A DNA stretch of 64,000 bases from Volvariella volvacea V23 (GCA_000349905.1 KB722753.1:291199-355198); one strand, 5' to 3'. Shown: positions 20,485-33,528, numbered from the stretch's first letter. The notes: generated by a model from the sequence alone, not told the origin. Numbers and translations are program-made.

Positions 20485-21434
20485 CTACAGCATCAGAGAC
20501 GCGATAGCCAGCGTAACAAGAATTCCAGAAAATCCTGTCGACCAGGTCGACCAGGTAGGAGGTCCTGCGCTTTCTTTGTCATTTGCTCCAAGGTCTCTCT
20601 TTATGGGGACTTGTTGACCGTCTGGTTGGACGAGTAGCTGCGTTCCGTCTGGCCTGACTATGATGCTTGTGCCATCCGCACGACTGACGTTGCGCAGTAG
20701 ACGTGTTGGTAGCATGTTGGGGGTTTCTGAAATTCGGTATTGCGGTGCCAACGGTGCTCCATCGTATTGGAAAAGATGTAGTTTAGCACCTTGCACAGGG
20801 TCCATAAATATCCTCCAATTTGTATAAAACTCGGTGAAGTTGAAGGGCTCAATGAGGTTTGAGACTGCCGCGCAAGGATCTTGAACTTGCTGATAGCCGT
20901 CGCCGAAAGGTGTCATGACGATAGAGCCGTTGAACAGGAGCTCATATGTCCCATGAACCCAGCTGATAACACCGACTATGCAGGTAGGATGCGAGCCTAG
21001 GAGGTTGTCTAGGGAAGAGCAACTGACGACGATACAGAGAACGCACCATTGCCAATGAACCTGTAGCGGGCTATCTCGTAATTTCCCTCTTCATCACTGT
21101 CGGTTAATCCCCTCAGAACCCGTTCAAACTTTTCTAGACGTTTTGCAACTCACAATGAGTACGAAATTCCGGTATTGAGAGGGTACGTGAAGGACATTCT
21201 TGCGGGATTTGCGAATCCCTTTGTAACAGCAGGTGAGCTGAGGATCTCCTATTGTAGTGATCTGACACCCACTGAACCCGTAGAAACCGCCCGACTTCCA
21301 GAGCTCCATGTCCCGACGATTGGGGTAGCGTTGTGGATAGCATCGTAGACGATGACCTCGTCGGGGTCTAATTGCGCATGTGTAAAGGGTGCCAATGCCA
21401 CCAGGACCAGACCGAGTATCGAGGAGAGAATCAT
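20485..21434 (-). CDS. ROT1: ROT1 family ER chaperone
   Basis: Rot1 is an essential ER membrane protein that helps fold cell-wall proteins, including beta-1,6-glucan machinery. The joined minus-strand product begins with a signal peptide (MILSSILGLVLVALAPFTHA) and continues with TPIVGTWSSGSRAVSTGS, GFANPARMSFTYPLNTGISY, SFDEEGNYEIARYRFIGNG, SWVHGTYELLFNGSIVMTPF, GAKLHLFQYDGAPLAPQYRI and MLPTRLLRN. These blocks match Rot1 in order. Four exons are seen, with introns starting GTGGGT, GTGAGT and GTGCGT. The C-terminus has one hydrophobic segment (FSGILVTLAIASLML) expected for a membrane anchor. Several NxS/T sites are present. Confidence 0.92.
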
Positions 21435-22128
21435 GACTTGAAAATGACGAATTTTATGACTCTAGGTGAAGGAGGTGTTTTTGATGAACCAGAGAAATGG
21501 GTGGGTTGAAGGAGACAGTCAGAGAGATGAAGGACGAATGAGAGAGAGGGATGGGGTGCCCGTGGCGGGTGGTTGGTGAGAGGATGAGAAACGAGTGGAG
21601 CTGTTATTTGTGTTTATTTGCTGTCTGAGCTTTGTTCCCTCTTGGTTGTCCCATGCCAGTGGCAACCACCATGTGCAACGTCGACGACGAACAAGATATC
21701 TGTTGAGGTGTTATCGCTGGCAGATGTCGCAAGCTTGACGAGTCAAGGAGAGCATTGATGCGATCCACCTTGCTCATGACGCTGGTTTTAAGGAGTGTTA
21801 GCCTCCCTGACCGCAGCAAGGATTGGCGGACCACCATGACCTGTGGCAACAGTCTAGATACACGAATTGATGCGGTGCAATACATGTTATATGAGGTGAG
21901 AGATAATTAACAAGGCAAAATTCAAGCGGTCAGCCCTTTGGCTCACCCCGATGTGGCGGGCACGGCGGCGTTCGTTCACTGAAATACCATGGGGCATCCA
22001 GATCACTCGAATGCACCTCACGGTCAATAATCAGCGTTGAATTCGCCTCCAACATAGGAGAGTGAGAACGAAAGCGTGGAGAATGCAGTGAGGATAGTGT
22101 ACAAGTGACCACACAGAGTTTCCATTTC
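21435..22128. other. intergenic ROT1 to PRE7
   Basis: Promoter region of ROT1 and 3' region of PRE7, both minus strand. Short open frames have no support. Confidence 0.45.
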
Positions 22129-23443
22129 TTAGTCTTTCTTCAGATCCCGCCTTATGACGAATACACGCTCTCCATCACTAGTAGCAGTCTGCTCTTCCAC
22201 TCCGCGCAAGTTACCCAGGGACTGCAAGGCCGGGCTTCCTTTAGCAAGTACAACGTAGATTTCCAGGCCGTCGCCAACCTACATCACCAGGATTCAGTTC
22301 GAACGTCATCCATTGAGAACATAAAACGCGGAAGAAAGGAAATAATTCTCGTAAGATAGCTGACATACCTCGATGTGTCGCTCTGTTGCACTTGTGAATG
22401 AATCGATCACGAGGGCAAGAACGGTTGTCAGTGGCAAGTGAGCTGGGTGAGCTGAACCTGGTGCAGGTGTTTGGTTCTTGAAATAAATCTATGATAAAAT
22501 GCCGGCGTTAGCATCGGATGATCCCAAGCAGTAGAGCGATCATAGAATAGTTATTCCCATTCAGAAGGCGCGGGAATAAGTCGGGGAAGGATCGGATTTC
22601 ACCATCAACCGTACCAACGCCAATCAATGTCAGGCTGGTTCGGCTGATGACTGTGGTTTTGTGAATTGCAAGCGGTTTGCGCTTACCTGGTTGTCCAAGA
22701 AAGGTTGCACAAGTGATTGTGCAGCACCTGCAGCACGACAGGCTTCACGCTCGTACGAGCCCACGGGATCAAATGAGTAAACGGCGCCAGTTCCTATCAA
22801 AATGGGGCAATTAGCCATCGCGCCGTAAAGTTGGGTCGACTACGGGAATTCTGTGGACAGTCTTTTGCCGATGGTGCGTCGCAGGTACGAGAGACGATCC
22901 CGACCGCAGGGGTGTGCTGAGTGGACTTACCATCGTCTTCTATCCCGCCGAGGATGTTGTAAACATAGTACGGGAAGAACCGACGCGCATACAGCATAGT
23001 TTGGATCAGACGTGCGATTGCGCGCAGAGGCATGTCTTTTGAATGGGCATGGCGATACCACTGTGATCGAGTACAGGACGATGATGAACAGGGCGACCCT
23101 AGCTGATCACGCTCATATCACATACCTCCAAGCGCTGTCTAACCTTCTTCACAAACATATTTCCATCAGCAGCAAACCCGTTCACGGCCAAGACAGCTCG
23201 GTCGGTCCTAAGAGACGAGGTCAGGTGAGTCGGTCATGCGAGGAAGCAGGTGGGGAATTCCTACAATCGGAAGACCTTGGGGGCGTATCGCGTCTGTATG
23301 CTGTAACCCTCGCTCTGCCGTGTGTCGCCGGCGATAACGCTGAAGTCTGCACCTGCAATGGCGAGTATTGTGCCGCCGTTCTCTGTGTAGGGATTGAACT
23401 GGTGCTGGTGCGGCTGCTGTGCAAGGGAGACCATGTCGGGCAT
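22129..23443 (-). CDS. PRE7: 20S proteasome subunit beta-6 (PSMB1/Pre7)
   Basis: A non-catalytic beta subunit of the 20S core particle. ATG 23443 gives [20 protein letters not shown], then [124 protein letters not shown] and [14 protein letters not shown]. These match yeast Pre7 throughout. There is no catalytic Thr1, as expected for beta-6. Six exons are read; the intron after FLDNQ is unusually long for this genome (about 200 bp). The stop is at 22129 after VIRRDLKKD. Confidence 0.95.
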
Positions 23444-26400
23444 AATAAGATTAGAATAGAGTACGGGAGGAGGAGGGCGACTGGATTGGGAGAGAAAGGG
23501 AATACGTAGGGCGATGTGGATGTATATAAGGAGAGACCAGGACGAGGGAGAGGGAGAAGGGGCCGCGTAATAGAGGAATGGCGCGTCTGCACGTGGGAAA
23601 GTAATACAAATGATGATCCATCTTCTTTCTTATTCCGAGATATTGCCCGCAGCTACTCGGAGACGCCGATGCAATGTCAGCCCGGAGATCCAGCTCATCG
23701 AAATCTGTTAAAATTATATCGCTCCTAGGGTCACATCCACGCTTGCACCCGTCGTGCATGTGCTTCCGCCAGATCCTGTATTCTAGTCTGCTCTGTCGCT
23801 TGCTTCACTACTTACAGCTCACGCCCTCCGAGTAGTTGCCGATGGGCATCACCAGGCTGTCGTGCATCCGTTGACCGCAATTGTGTATTTTTCGTGGCAA
23901 CATGCACAGATTCTAGCAACGTCCTGCCGGCTCACCTACGGTGTCACACCTGCACATAACTGCATCCAATCCACCCGATTGGCTAAATGGGATCTGAGAC
24001 CCCATACCGAACAGTGCGGTGGGTGATGCACTGATGACTCCGAGTTGCAGGCCATCCTGATCCTTGCAGCTTCCTTTCTCTCCACTCTATCCCAGTAAAT
24101 AGTTCCCATGCAGTGCTACACTCTGTGGATTCTGCCAGAATGGCCGTTGCCACGCCGTCCGCAGAACCCTGGTGGTTACCCCTCCCTGGATATAGGAACG
24201 AGGAAGCACACCCGCAAGTTCGCCGTTCCCCTTGCAGAGATTAGATCCAATTCTCCGAAGTCCCCTTACTGCCATACTCACCTCAGGGATCATCCTTTTC
24301 CATTAGTTTGTCTACAGCCTTCTGTGCTTTCAGTTGATTTCGGACAGTGACTGACAGGTGCCAGGCAGAAAAGGCCTTATGAATGCCACAAATACATCAT
24401 CTCTTCAGCCAGGAGGACCGGGATAATGAATGACAGCGATGGATCCTGACTGATTCCCATTCTCGTTAGTCCTATGTATTCACAGAAACGTAACGAGCAC
24501 GAGCAAGGCAGCTTCTGTTGCATACGCCAACAATACTGGTTCATTGCCCTTCTCGCACTTTCCTCCAGTTGGGATCGATCTACCCAAAGTACCTTGCTTG
24601 CAAAATCCCTCCTGACCGGTTTCGGAATGCGGTATATCCTCTTGATTAACCTCCTATCGTGAGTTACCATTTGTAGCTCCTCCTCCGCAATTATCGTGAA
24701 ATTCTCTCAGATAATTCAGATCAGGACATCTTTCGCGATATCCTTTATCTCCCGCGGCGCTGCTCAGGCGACCCCTCGGCCCTCAAATCCACCCCAAGAT
24801 CGACCGGAAGCGAGGCTCAATTTAACATGTCTACGCCACAAAGCAGATAAAGCTTTCCACCCTAAATTTTATCACCTTGTCGGCTACGAATCCAGCACGT
24901 CGGAAGCACACTCTGACCACTCTGCTCTGGCTTCTCCTGTAGGCAATTCTGCACCCTATCTTTCTCATTTTTGCGAACCTCGGCACAGCCTATCCAAAAA
25001 GTCCAAGCCTTACCGCATTTCGCTCCCATATAACCGATGGAAACGGCTATCTTTAGCCAACCACAGAAAGCACGCCCAACGTGCGACTGTTTTCTGGGTG
25101 TTCTGATGAAGGGTTCATGGCACACATGGTTGCGCCATTAAACCATTCATGTTCCTCACTAAAATTGAGACGAGTTTTTCCGCCTCAGTTTCAGGTTCAC
25201 CGTTCCCGACCGGGGGTTGGTCTTTGACTTCTCCGCAAAGAACCAATGATACACTCTCACAAGTGCTTTCCCCTGACTCCAAGACTTGTGGATGTCAGCC
25301 ACCTTGCGCCGCCTCCTGTGCTAATGATCAAGGGCCACTCCGTAGCCAGTGAACGTCGTCGAGGCCCACTGAATGCAGGATTGCTCTCATTACTAAGGCC
25401 TGAGTAGCCTATCTGCCTTCTGAGTATCCCATCCCACGCCTGCCACTACGCAGTGTCCTCCGCGCATTCATTGTGACTTTTTTCCTCAATTTCTCGGCCG
25501 ATGGATGGGCCTATCTTTAAGACGGGGGTGAGTAACACTCGGTTGTCGACATTCCCCAAGACCGAGACTGATCTACCGCGGCGCCAATAAGCACCTGTCA
25601 CTGCGACACCGATTAGTTTCGCCTATTTGGGTCTTAACGCCTCGCGCTTCGTCTAAATTCCTGTTAGCCTAATTTTACATTGCATCAGAGGTGAGCTGGC
25701 AAGGTTGACAATGCCAATGCGGCTGCTTACAATATTTCGGCGAAAGTGCTCATCGAGAGTAGCTGGCACTGGCGCGCATGGCGTCGTTTGAGCTCCCACG
25801 TACAAGGCGATCATGCACGATAGGGGGCTTCGGCTGTTATTGTTGCGTGCATTCTGGGAAGACGCACCCACTTGGATTGGGCGTAGAAACATTGTGGTGG
25901 TTCTGTTTTACGAAAGAGCATAGATTATTTTGCATTCCATGTTCAGGGCACTGGGATCGCGACGCCCTCGCAATCGCAAGTCATATCGCTATTATCAGAC
26001 AAACGTTCATTAAAGCTGTGGATGGACTTATTGTATGCCGGGCTTCAAGCGCCTAAGCGTTTTTCGTAAGTCCTTTTATTCTAATCGAGCTCGAGGTTTC
26101 TCCGAGAATTATCCTGTAAAGTTAGGCGAAGGGTTCGCGACAACGTTAACGCTGACGAAAGCGGTTAACGTTTTAGTAACAGCATTTGGTCTATCACAAT
26201 CTCACATTGGACACCACCCGTGCACATTGTGATGACGGAGTGGGCTCCATTGTACACGTGTGATAGGCGGAGTATCGTGGAGTGGAGGCTTGAAGTGTTT
26301 GTGTTGTAGTGCGTTGCGTCACTGGTGCCCAGGCTGGCAGAGATAAGGAGAAGAACTACGGTATATGCTTGTGCAGTGCTTTGTAATTGATCCTAATCCA

Positions 26401-29179
26401 GGGATTATCGATTACCTGGTAAGTGTCAATCAAAGCCAACGCCCCTCGCTTGCTCGTCCTGACATGCGAAAGTTTATCTAGATAGCGTCTTTCCGGCGGT
26501 TATAGGAGTGACGCGATTGTACACACACTCGCCAGTAGACGCGATCCGAGCATGCGAGTTTGCGTACAAGCGATGGATGTTGACTTTTTTGTCGGGCCGA
26601 AAGGCCTATTAGTGGGTCACCAGTTTCACCGCCAACTGCGCCGGTCGGTGTGGTATATACTAATGTGAAAGGCGAATACTACGAGGAATAGCCCCCAGTT
26701 GCAGGGTGCCCCCCGGATCCAATCTGCTCATTTTCCCTGTCCTCCCGCTGGCCGTTGTGACTACAGTGTCAACCGGTACTTGACAGCATGTTCGCAACTT
26801 TTTTAGAAAAAAAGTCCATACCCCCTCGATCACCGGTGAAGATAGGAGCCCTATCGTAATACAAGATTACAAGACGCCTCTAGCGCCGACAAACAGGGAC
26901 ACTGGTATTCCTCTGGAAGGAATGAAATAAGCCTCAGGGTTTCAGGATCTTGGGACCTTGTCTAGGGTGCTTCCTCCATGATTTCCTGGGCATGTCGGCA
27001 GGTAAATCCACTATCGACTGAAGATCATAGAAAGTCGTAAGTGTTGATGCTACCTGGCTCTTCTTGTGGAGCAGAGAGTTCTTCCTTCTGTACTGCGTCG
27101 TTTGTGCGCTGTTGAGGAAGAGAGACGTATGCTATGCTCCTTCATGTCCCTCACAAAGTTGCTTGGTGCATGCCGTATACGTATAGGCGTTCTCAAAGTG
27201 TAGCGTCCCGGGAAATGTATAACGTTCGTGAAATGTGGGTACATTCCATTCCAATGGTCTTTGTCTGTCTGATATTAGGCACTCATAGATCACAGTTCAC
27301 GCGTATTCAGGCATGGTTCCTGCAAGATTCGGAGAACCTCACAAGTACTAGTTGCACTCTCGAAATATTCCAGACGAATTTTGGCTGTTGCGGATACTCC
27401 GCGTCGAGTGCGAAGGTTTGATGCACCGATCGAAGCACATGAGCAGGACCAGGTACCAGTCCTAGAGGGACATACCACAGTGAAGGACCTCGACCTACCC
27501 CCTCGATCCTTCAGGACTTATTTTGACCCAGGCAGGGCACGACCAGGGATGCAGCCTGAAGGCGCCATGGCCGTACTTACTTGAAGGGATGACGAAGTTT
27601 CTCCTTGATAACTCGACCCTGAAATAGTTGTTTAATAACCCTGACAAGTTGCTCTTTCCATGCAACATCGTCGGAAATCAACCATGCGCTCGGAGGGTGT
27701 TTGTGTTATCAATTATCCTATTCCGTTCCTAGCGGGCAGTGCTGCTGTATCCATGGCCACACGTTCGATGCCAGCCTCGAATTCAGCTGACTATCCCATA
27801 TACCCTCACTTTTCGGCCCCCAGAAGGATCACCTCCTCCGAGTCGGATGCTCAGAAAAGTGGCCGGAATGGCCCCTTTCTCGTGAGCTTTCATTCCCCCA
27901 TTTATGCCGAAAAGATTATTACCATTCCATCCGGAGAGGGATTTTATCTCAGTTCATCGGAAGTTCGGGCCAAAGGTCACGATGTTAACGAGTCAATCTC
28001 AAGCCGGTGCCTATATATGCTAGTAGACGGCAGCGCGTAGAAGATAAGCTAACTCGGGCGCCTTGGCTTCTGTGTGGTCACCATCTCCATCGGCGTCAGT
28101 AATTCACCTAGTGGGTGACCGACCACGTACACCATTCCAGGCTTATCAGCCCGGTGACGCGAACGGTGACGGGTGGCACCAAATACGAATGATTAAATCA
28201 ACTAATCACGGTGCAGTAGCACTTTCGGAGAAATGATCAGGGGTGCTTCTTTGGACAACAGCTACCAAACCTTTACGAGATAGGTCAAGTGAACGAACAT
28301 GTAACATTTCATTCCAACCCAGCCCGCGGCTGGGCTCAATGGTTTTGATCCTAGTTCGTCGCAGAACATCATGTTGGGTGTCCAAGCCTAGTCCCCCCTC
28401 CCGGTTAGTTTTTCCTATCTCGCAAACCCCATTCAGGCGACTGTGACCGTAGCGGAGATGAAAAATCACGTATTGATACTAGTACTAATTGATTGTACGT
28501 GCATCCAGTAGTGGCAGTCACGGTGAGGGGTTTCTCAGTTTAGAAATGCCGAACGATCTTCTTCACTGACATTGGGAAGCTGAGCTCGGACGCAATACCT
28601 ATTGACACCCTATCTCGAAGTCACTATTACAAATGGGCATCCCCACCCAAGCCAGCAGCCTTGCATCTGCGCCAATTTGGAGGGATTGATAGGCGACGCG
28701 TGGCCCAAGATGCACACTAGCGGTCACTGCACGGTCGTTTCCACAATAGGCCCAAGACCGAGGATACAGAGCCTAATGGACAAGCGACGGCGAAACTCCT
28801 CGATTAGGTGGGTTGATTGTTCATGCCTCTATTCCGACCAAGTTTACGGTAGCAAACGCTATCAAGCTGGTACACCGTGCACCCTATTAAAGGCCTGGGA
28901 CCTAGGCCGATGCATTGCAATCTGTGTACAGTGTTGCAGCGTTTACTGTGTGTCTCCTTGCCGATCCCATTGAAAAGTCTTCACTGAGTCAATAAAGGCC
29001 CTGAATTTATAGACGCAAAAAATTAGCTTATCCCACATTCAACAAGTGTCCATAGACCTCCTGAGGTAGGACCCTGCGGTCATCTAAACCTCATATGAGG
29101 ACCGGACAATCACCAATCGGATCCACGGATAGCATCCACCTTTCCGCCATATAGTTCTTAGGGTCAACCACAAAGCCTT
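23444..29179. other. gene desert of about 5.7 kb
   Basis: I scanned both strands and found no multi-exon gene with a recognisable domain, no tRNA cloverleaf candidate, and no terminal-repeat pair. Open frames such as 24696-25106 (plus) and 27660-28040 (plus) lack homology I know and have no consistent splice context. The first few hundred bases should include the PRE7 promoter. The region ends at the decayed deaminase-like copy, so it may be built of old, heavily mutated insertions. Confidence 0.45.
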
Positions 29180-29900
29180 TATATATCATGTTTTGACCTT
29201 TTCCCCGCATTTCAAGTTGTTCGGCTGATCCTTGCTGCCTAGTGACCAGCAGCGGGAAGGTAAGACCCATGACAGAGCCACTAGCCCCTCATGAAGAAGC
29301 TGTGTCTTGCATTCAAACCAACTTCAGCGCTGAATAATAATTAGATACGACTCGAGCATCCATGGCACGGAGGCCTTGAGACTCCAAGGTAATGGTAGGT
29401 GTCCTGATTTACCTAGTGACAGTAGCAAACAAACGCGCATACACCGTCAGCATTCGCGTCAAATAAATGCATACACGTTAGCATTACCTCCCGATGTAAA
29501 GACATCTATATGGTATCTTTCCTTGCTTGATGTCGAATCCAGCACGCCTGGAAGATCTGAGGACCCAAACAACGACAGCAGCATCCTGATGTGTTTGTAT
29601 ACCAAGTGGTACCGCAAGTCGAAATGTCCGAATTCAGGGGAGTCTATTTTGAGAGTGAGTGTGCCAGCGCCGTGAATTTGCATAGGATGCACACTTACCA
29701 GAACGTAGGACGTCTAGCTGCTTATAAGAATTAGGATATCTCTCTAAAGAGTCCCACCATTCTTCAGCGACTATGATGACCTTTAACTCTATGCCCACAT
29801 CCCCAGCGTCCAATCATCTGTTCTTCAAGTGCTTCAAAACCTCCGCAGACTCTGCTGCTAAACATGTCTTAGGATACAGCTTCTCGAGGTCCTTATGAGA
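29180..29900 (-). pseudogene. decayed second copy of the deaminase-like gene
   Basis: The minus strand from about 29520 to 29180 aligns with 6060-5690: shared blocks include GGTGCTGGATTCGACATC-like, TGCGCGTTTGTTTGCTAC and GGAGTCTCAAGGCCTCC. Here the VHGI site is ADGV, a TAG stop follows VCYCH, the frame shifts between VYAF and the next block, and the PCxxC block reads PPCHGCSSYL followed by further breaks. Upstream (29.55-29.9 kb), a readable exon (EEWWDSLERYPNSYKQLDVL) ends at a GTAAGTG donor and has an in-frame TGA near 29815. This copy thus keeps more 5' sequence than the 5.5-kb copy but is clearly broken. Confidence 0.7.
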
Positions 29901-30150
29901 GAGAATAAACTAGACCTCAACAGCTCTAGCCAACAGACTTGGAGGAGGAAATCGTGACCTCCGGACGTTTGGAGTTCATAGTACACTGTACCGCGTCCAC
30001 GCTTCCGTCTAGTCAAGCAAAAATCCTGCTTCGCGCTAATTCCCAAGTCAAGCATCAATTTTCGACACGTGCGCCCATACATTTCCAATACACAAAACGC
30101 AAAAAGGTAGCGGTAGCAAGAAAAGACTCGGGTATACCAATCAACACGGA

Positions 30151-32186
30151 TCACTCAAAGATGTCAATGCCCCATCTTTTACCAGGATCGGCAGTTCGCT
30201 CAGGTGGGTGGGATATCGCAGCATTCTCCAATTTGTCGAACAAGTGTTGCGGGAGAGTAGTCACTGAAGGAACGTTGAATACGAACAACGCCGATAACAG
30301 AAAGCGCATATAGTCGAGTCAAAAACATACCTTGGAAGTTCTCTTCAATGCGGCGGGGGTGTACGCTCTTCGGAAGCACAATGGTCTACAAAACATACAC
30401 AAGAGACGAGAATCAATCCTTGAGTTCGAGATGGGATGTATTAGATTCGAATAATAACACCCACCCCGCGCTGCAATTGCCAAGAAATTAAAACCTGTGC
30501 AGGCGTGATATTCAACTCTTTCGCGATCTCCTGGACTTCAGGAACGTTAAGGGACTCTTTGACTTTTTCTGCGCTTCCCAAGGGAGAGTATGCTTCGAGA
30601 AGTAAACCATTCTCCTTCGACCACTATTCCAGTCATGATCAGGCCTGAGGGTTCAAGGTGGAAGAGATGGTTGGTCAACGTACTTTAATCAGTTCGGGTT
30701 GAGGATTCCAATAGTTGAGTTCGACTTGGTTGACTGCAGGCTTGATCTTGAGAGGGTTAGCAGTCAAGTTTTGGATCCTTTATGTTAAAAAAAGCCGACA
30801 TTCAAAATCGATATCGCTCAAAGTACTTGAGCGCACATGCAGGACATACCTTCTGATATTAAAGCTGAAGAAGAACATGGCATTAGGAGCTGTTGAGATA
30901 TACCACAGGCGACACACTCACTTGCTGATACCAATATTCCTGACTTTGCCCTTTTCAACCATCTCTTCCAACTTTTGCCATGTGGGGTAGGGGTTGTTGG
31001 TTAGATCCCAGTCAATAGTTCCATCCCATCGTTGTGCAACGGGCCTAAGAAAATTTATATGACCATCAGCCCACTATCCCGGAAAGGGCAAGGTGGGTAC
31101 ACATCGTGACGAACCAGTGAATGAGATATAGATCCAAGTACTTGGTTCCAAGCTTCTTTAACGAGGAGTCAAGAGCTGATTCGATGTCCTCTGGTGCATG
31201 AAAGGTATTCCAGAGCTGCAAAGAGGGCGAGTGTAGAGGATAAATTTAGAACAGTAAAAGAGTCCGAGGTGGAGCAGGTTGGGAGTACGTAAATATCCGC
31301 CCTGCCAGTAAGAAAAACAAGGATGGACACACCTTGGATGTTAACCAAATTTCCTCACGCGGTACATCACTTTCTCTGATTGCCTTCCCTACTTCCTCTT
31401 CATTCTATTGCGAAGGAGAGCACATAGCGATGGGCGAGGTAAATGACACGGTGGGTCTATATCGAGCCTGATTCACTTACCCTGTAAATCCAAGCACCAT
31501 CGATGTGGCGGTAACCAGTCGCAAGAGCTGCCTATAAAGTAGAGGATAAACGCCCGGGTATATGCGCTGAGAACAGGTGCATGCATTACCTTGACGGCTT
31601 CACCAACTTCTCCGGGACTAGCGCGCCATACACCTGGTATAAACAAGCGTACGTTAGCCTAAGCGCCCTCAACGCGTAGCACCACTCCCACCGATACAAA
31701 GACTTTACACTCACCCAGCGCGACAGAGGGAATTCGATCGCCAGAAGGTAAGGTATAATACTCCGGAAGCCCTCCAAAGCTCGCTTTTCCGCCAGAAGTG
31801 AAGTTTCTACAATGACAGCCTATACACTGTCTCCATCCAGACCACCCCTTTCCGCCACCAGCAGCAGCGTGCCTAAAGTACCCCAAAACCGAGTTGCTGA
31901 ACATATACCCGAACATCGTAGCGCCCACAAGCACCGCGACCAACACAACCTTGCGCAAAGCCTGCGTTCCTCGTGCACTGGGACCAGCTCGGGGTGAGAA
32001 ATCGGCTTGGTCCTCTTCGAGATTCTCGATGAGCCGCTGGCTGTTGTTTGGGTTTGGATATCCTGCCTGGGTCTCGAGCTGTTCTTTGATTGTGGATGAG
32101 TTGAATGGCGGTACCGGTTGACCGTCAACGTGACGGTCGTCCCTGCCAGCGGTGGGCAAGGGTTGGTATTGAGGGGGAGAAGACAT
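30151..32186 (-). CDS. membrane-anchored aldo-keto reductase
   Basis: Eleven exons are read on the minus strand from ATG 32186 to the stop at 30151. The AKR barrel starts at [20 protein letters not shown] and carries all four catalytic residues: Asp in [11 protein letters not shown], Tyr in the same block, Lys in IWLTSKLWNT and His in [13 protein letters not shown]-site segments follow ([26 protein letters not shown]). Family members reduce carbonyl compounds with NADPH. Unusually, about 120 residues precede the barrel: a polar, acidic cytosolic stretch ([15 protein letters not shown]) and a hydrophobic segment ([17 protein letters not shown]) that should span a membrane. The tail and the barrel start are in one exon, so the fusion is not an artefact of joining exons. 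The substrate is unknown. Confidence 0.88.
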
Positions 32187-32573
32187 GGTGGGTCGAGGTC
32201 GAGGTCACAAGCGACTGATCCCCAGCGATGGTGGGAAGGGAAGACTGGGGTGGTTAATTATTAAGCAAGTGGCGAGTATCCGGGGTTGGACAGGGTGCCT
32301 CGTGGCAATATCAGGCGTGGGTACGTTCTGTGAGTTCTCCGAACGCCAAATGTGCAGAGTGTAAGTGTATTCAGGAACAGCGGATGTTGCAAAAATAAGC
32401 CCGCGAACTGAATGAATGCTGGGCGATGGTGATGTCATAGATTTGTGGGATTTGCCCGGATTTGCCCATGCGGATGTCGCAATCTCTGGGCGCCATGGCG
32501 CATTTTCAGATCAACTACATTATATTCCAAGTGATATTAATACAGAAAGCGATCAAGGCCACCAATAAACCGT
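32187..32573. other. intergenic AKR to SDR
   Basis: Short spacer holding the AKR promoter and SDR 3' end. Nothing else was seen. Confidence 0.5.
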
Positions 32574-33528
32574 TTACCAGGGAGACTCGTTGCCGAACTC
32601 ATCAATGAACAGTCCTGATACAAAAACCGTCAGCAAAATCAACGAGCATATGCTAGAGCACAGCGTACCTGTAGGACCGTCCTTGTCTAGCAAAGCATAG
32701 GGCAAGATGACCTTTGCGCCATCCTCCGTCGTCTTCCCGCCCTTCCCAAAGAAGTTCAGCTGCGTGCTGGTGAATCCAGGCGTCACACAGTTGACTTTGA
32801 TGCCCTCCGCCTTCAACTCGGCCGCCAGAGCGATGGTATACGAGTTGGCTGCCGCCTTGGATGTGTTGTATGCCACCGCGTGCATCTTGGCTTTTGGACC
32901 GGCTTGGAGGGTGTTGGAGGCCATATCGGTGGTTACGTTGACGATGACGCCTTGAGAGGACTTGCGGACGAGAGGAAGGAGAGTGGTGGTGGTTTGGATG
33001 AGACCGATGAGGTTAGTTTCGACTGCGTCGCGGACGACGGCGACGTCGATGGTGGTGGCGTTTTGAGGGTGCTCGAATTTAGCGATGCCTGGTGAGCGCG
33101 GGGGTTAGTGATGTGAGGATGCGGAAGGGTGTTGAGGACGTACCAGCATTGTTGACCAAGACGTCGATTCTGCCCACTTCCTTTTCGAGGGTCTCTTTGG
33201 CGGCGGTTATGGAGGCGGGATTTGTGATATCGAGGGGGACGTATTTGACGTTCTGCACGCCCTCTGCCTTCAGTTTTTCCCTGCAGTCAAGTTAGTTCAG
33301 ATGCGATAACGGAGCGGAGGTTGTACAGACAATGCAGCGAGGCCGTTCTTCTCAGTACGAGAAGCAAGGTAAACTGTGAGTCCTTTCTCAGCGAGAAGGC
33401 GGACGAGTTCATATCCAATGCCAGTGTTGGCGCCTGGTCATCGAATCAGTTGTAAGAAACCTTATCTAGCCGAGATAATAGAGTAGATGTAACATACCAG
33501 TGACGAGGGCAACTCTTCCAGTAGACAT
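32574..33528 (-). CDS. short-chain dehydrogenase/reductase
   Basis: ATG 33528 starts MSTGRVALVTG, spliced to GANTGIGYELVRLLAEKGLT, giving the Rossmann TGxxxGIG motif. Later blocks are GRIDVLVNNAG (structural NNAG), VAYNTSKAAANSY (catalytic YxxxK) and INCVTPG-type KVNCVTPGFTSTQLN. The position where SDRs usually have a catalytic serine reads VNVTTDMAS, so a threonine may replace it. Five to six small exons are seen, and the stop is at 32574. The reaction is NAD(P)-dependent alcohol/ketone chemistry; the substrate is unknown. It lies 390 bp from the AKR gene in the same orientation, which could mean shared redox metabolism, but this is only proximity. Confidence 0.88.

Noticed and set aside
24696..25106. 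136-codon plus-strand frame in the gene desert
   Set aside because: No homology I recognise, no exon context and an unlikely composition; probably chance.
26795..26815. T-run followed by A-run resembling a small hairpin
   Set aside because: Imperfect, short and AT-only; expected by chance in spacer DNA.
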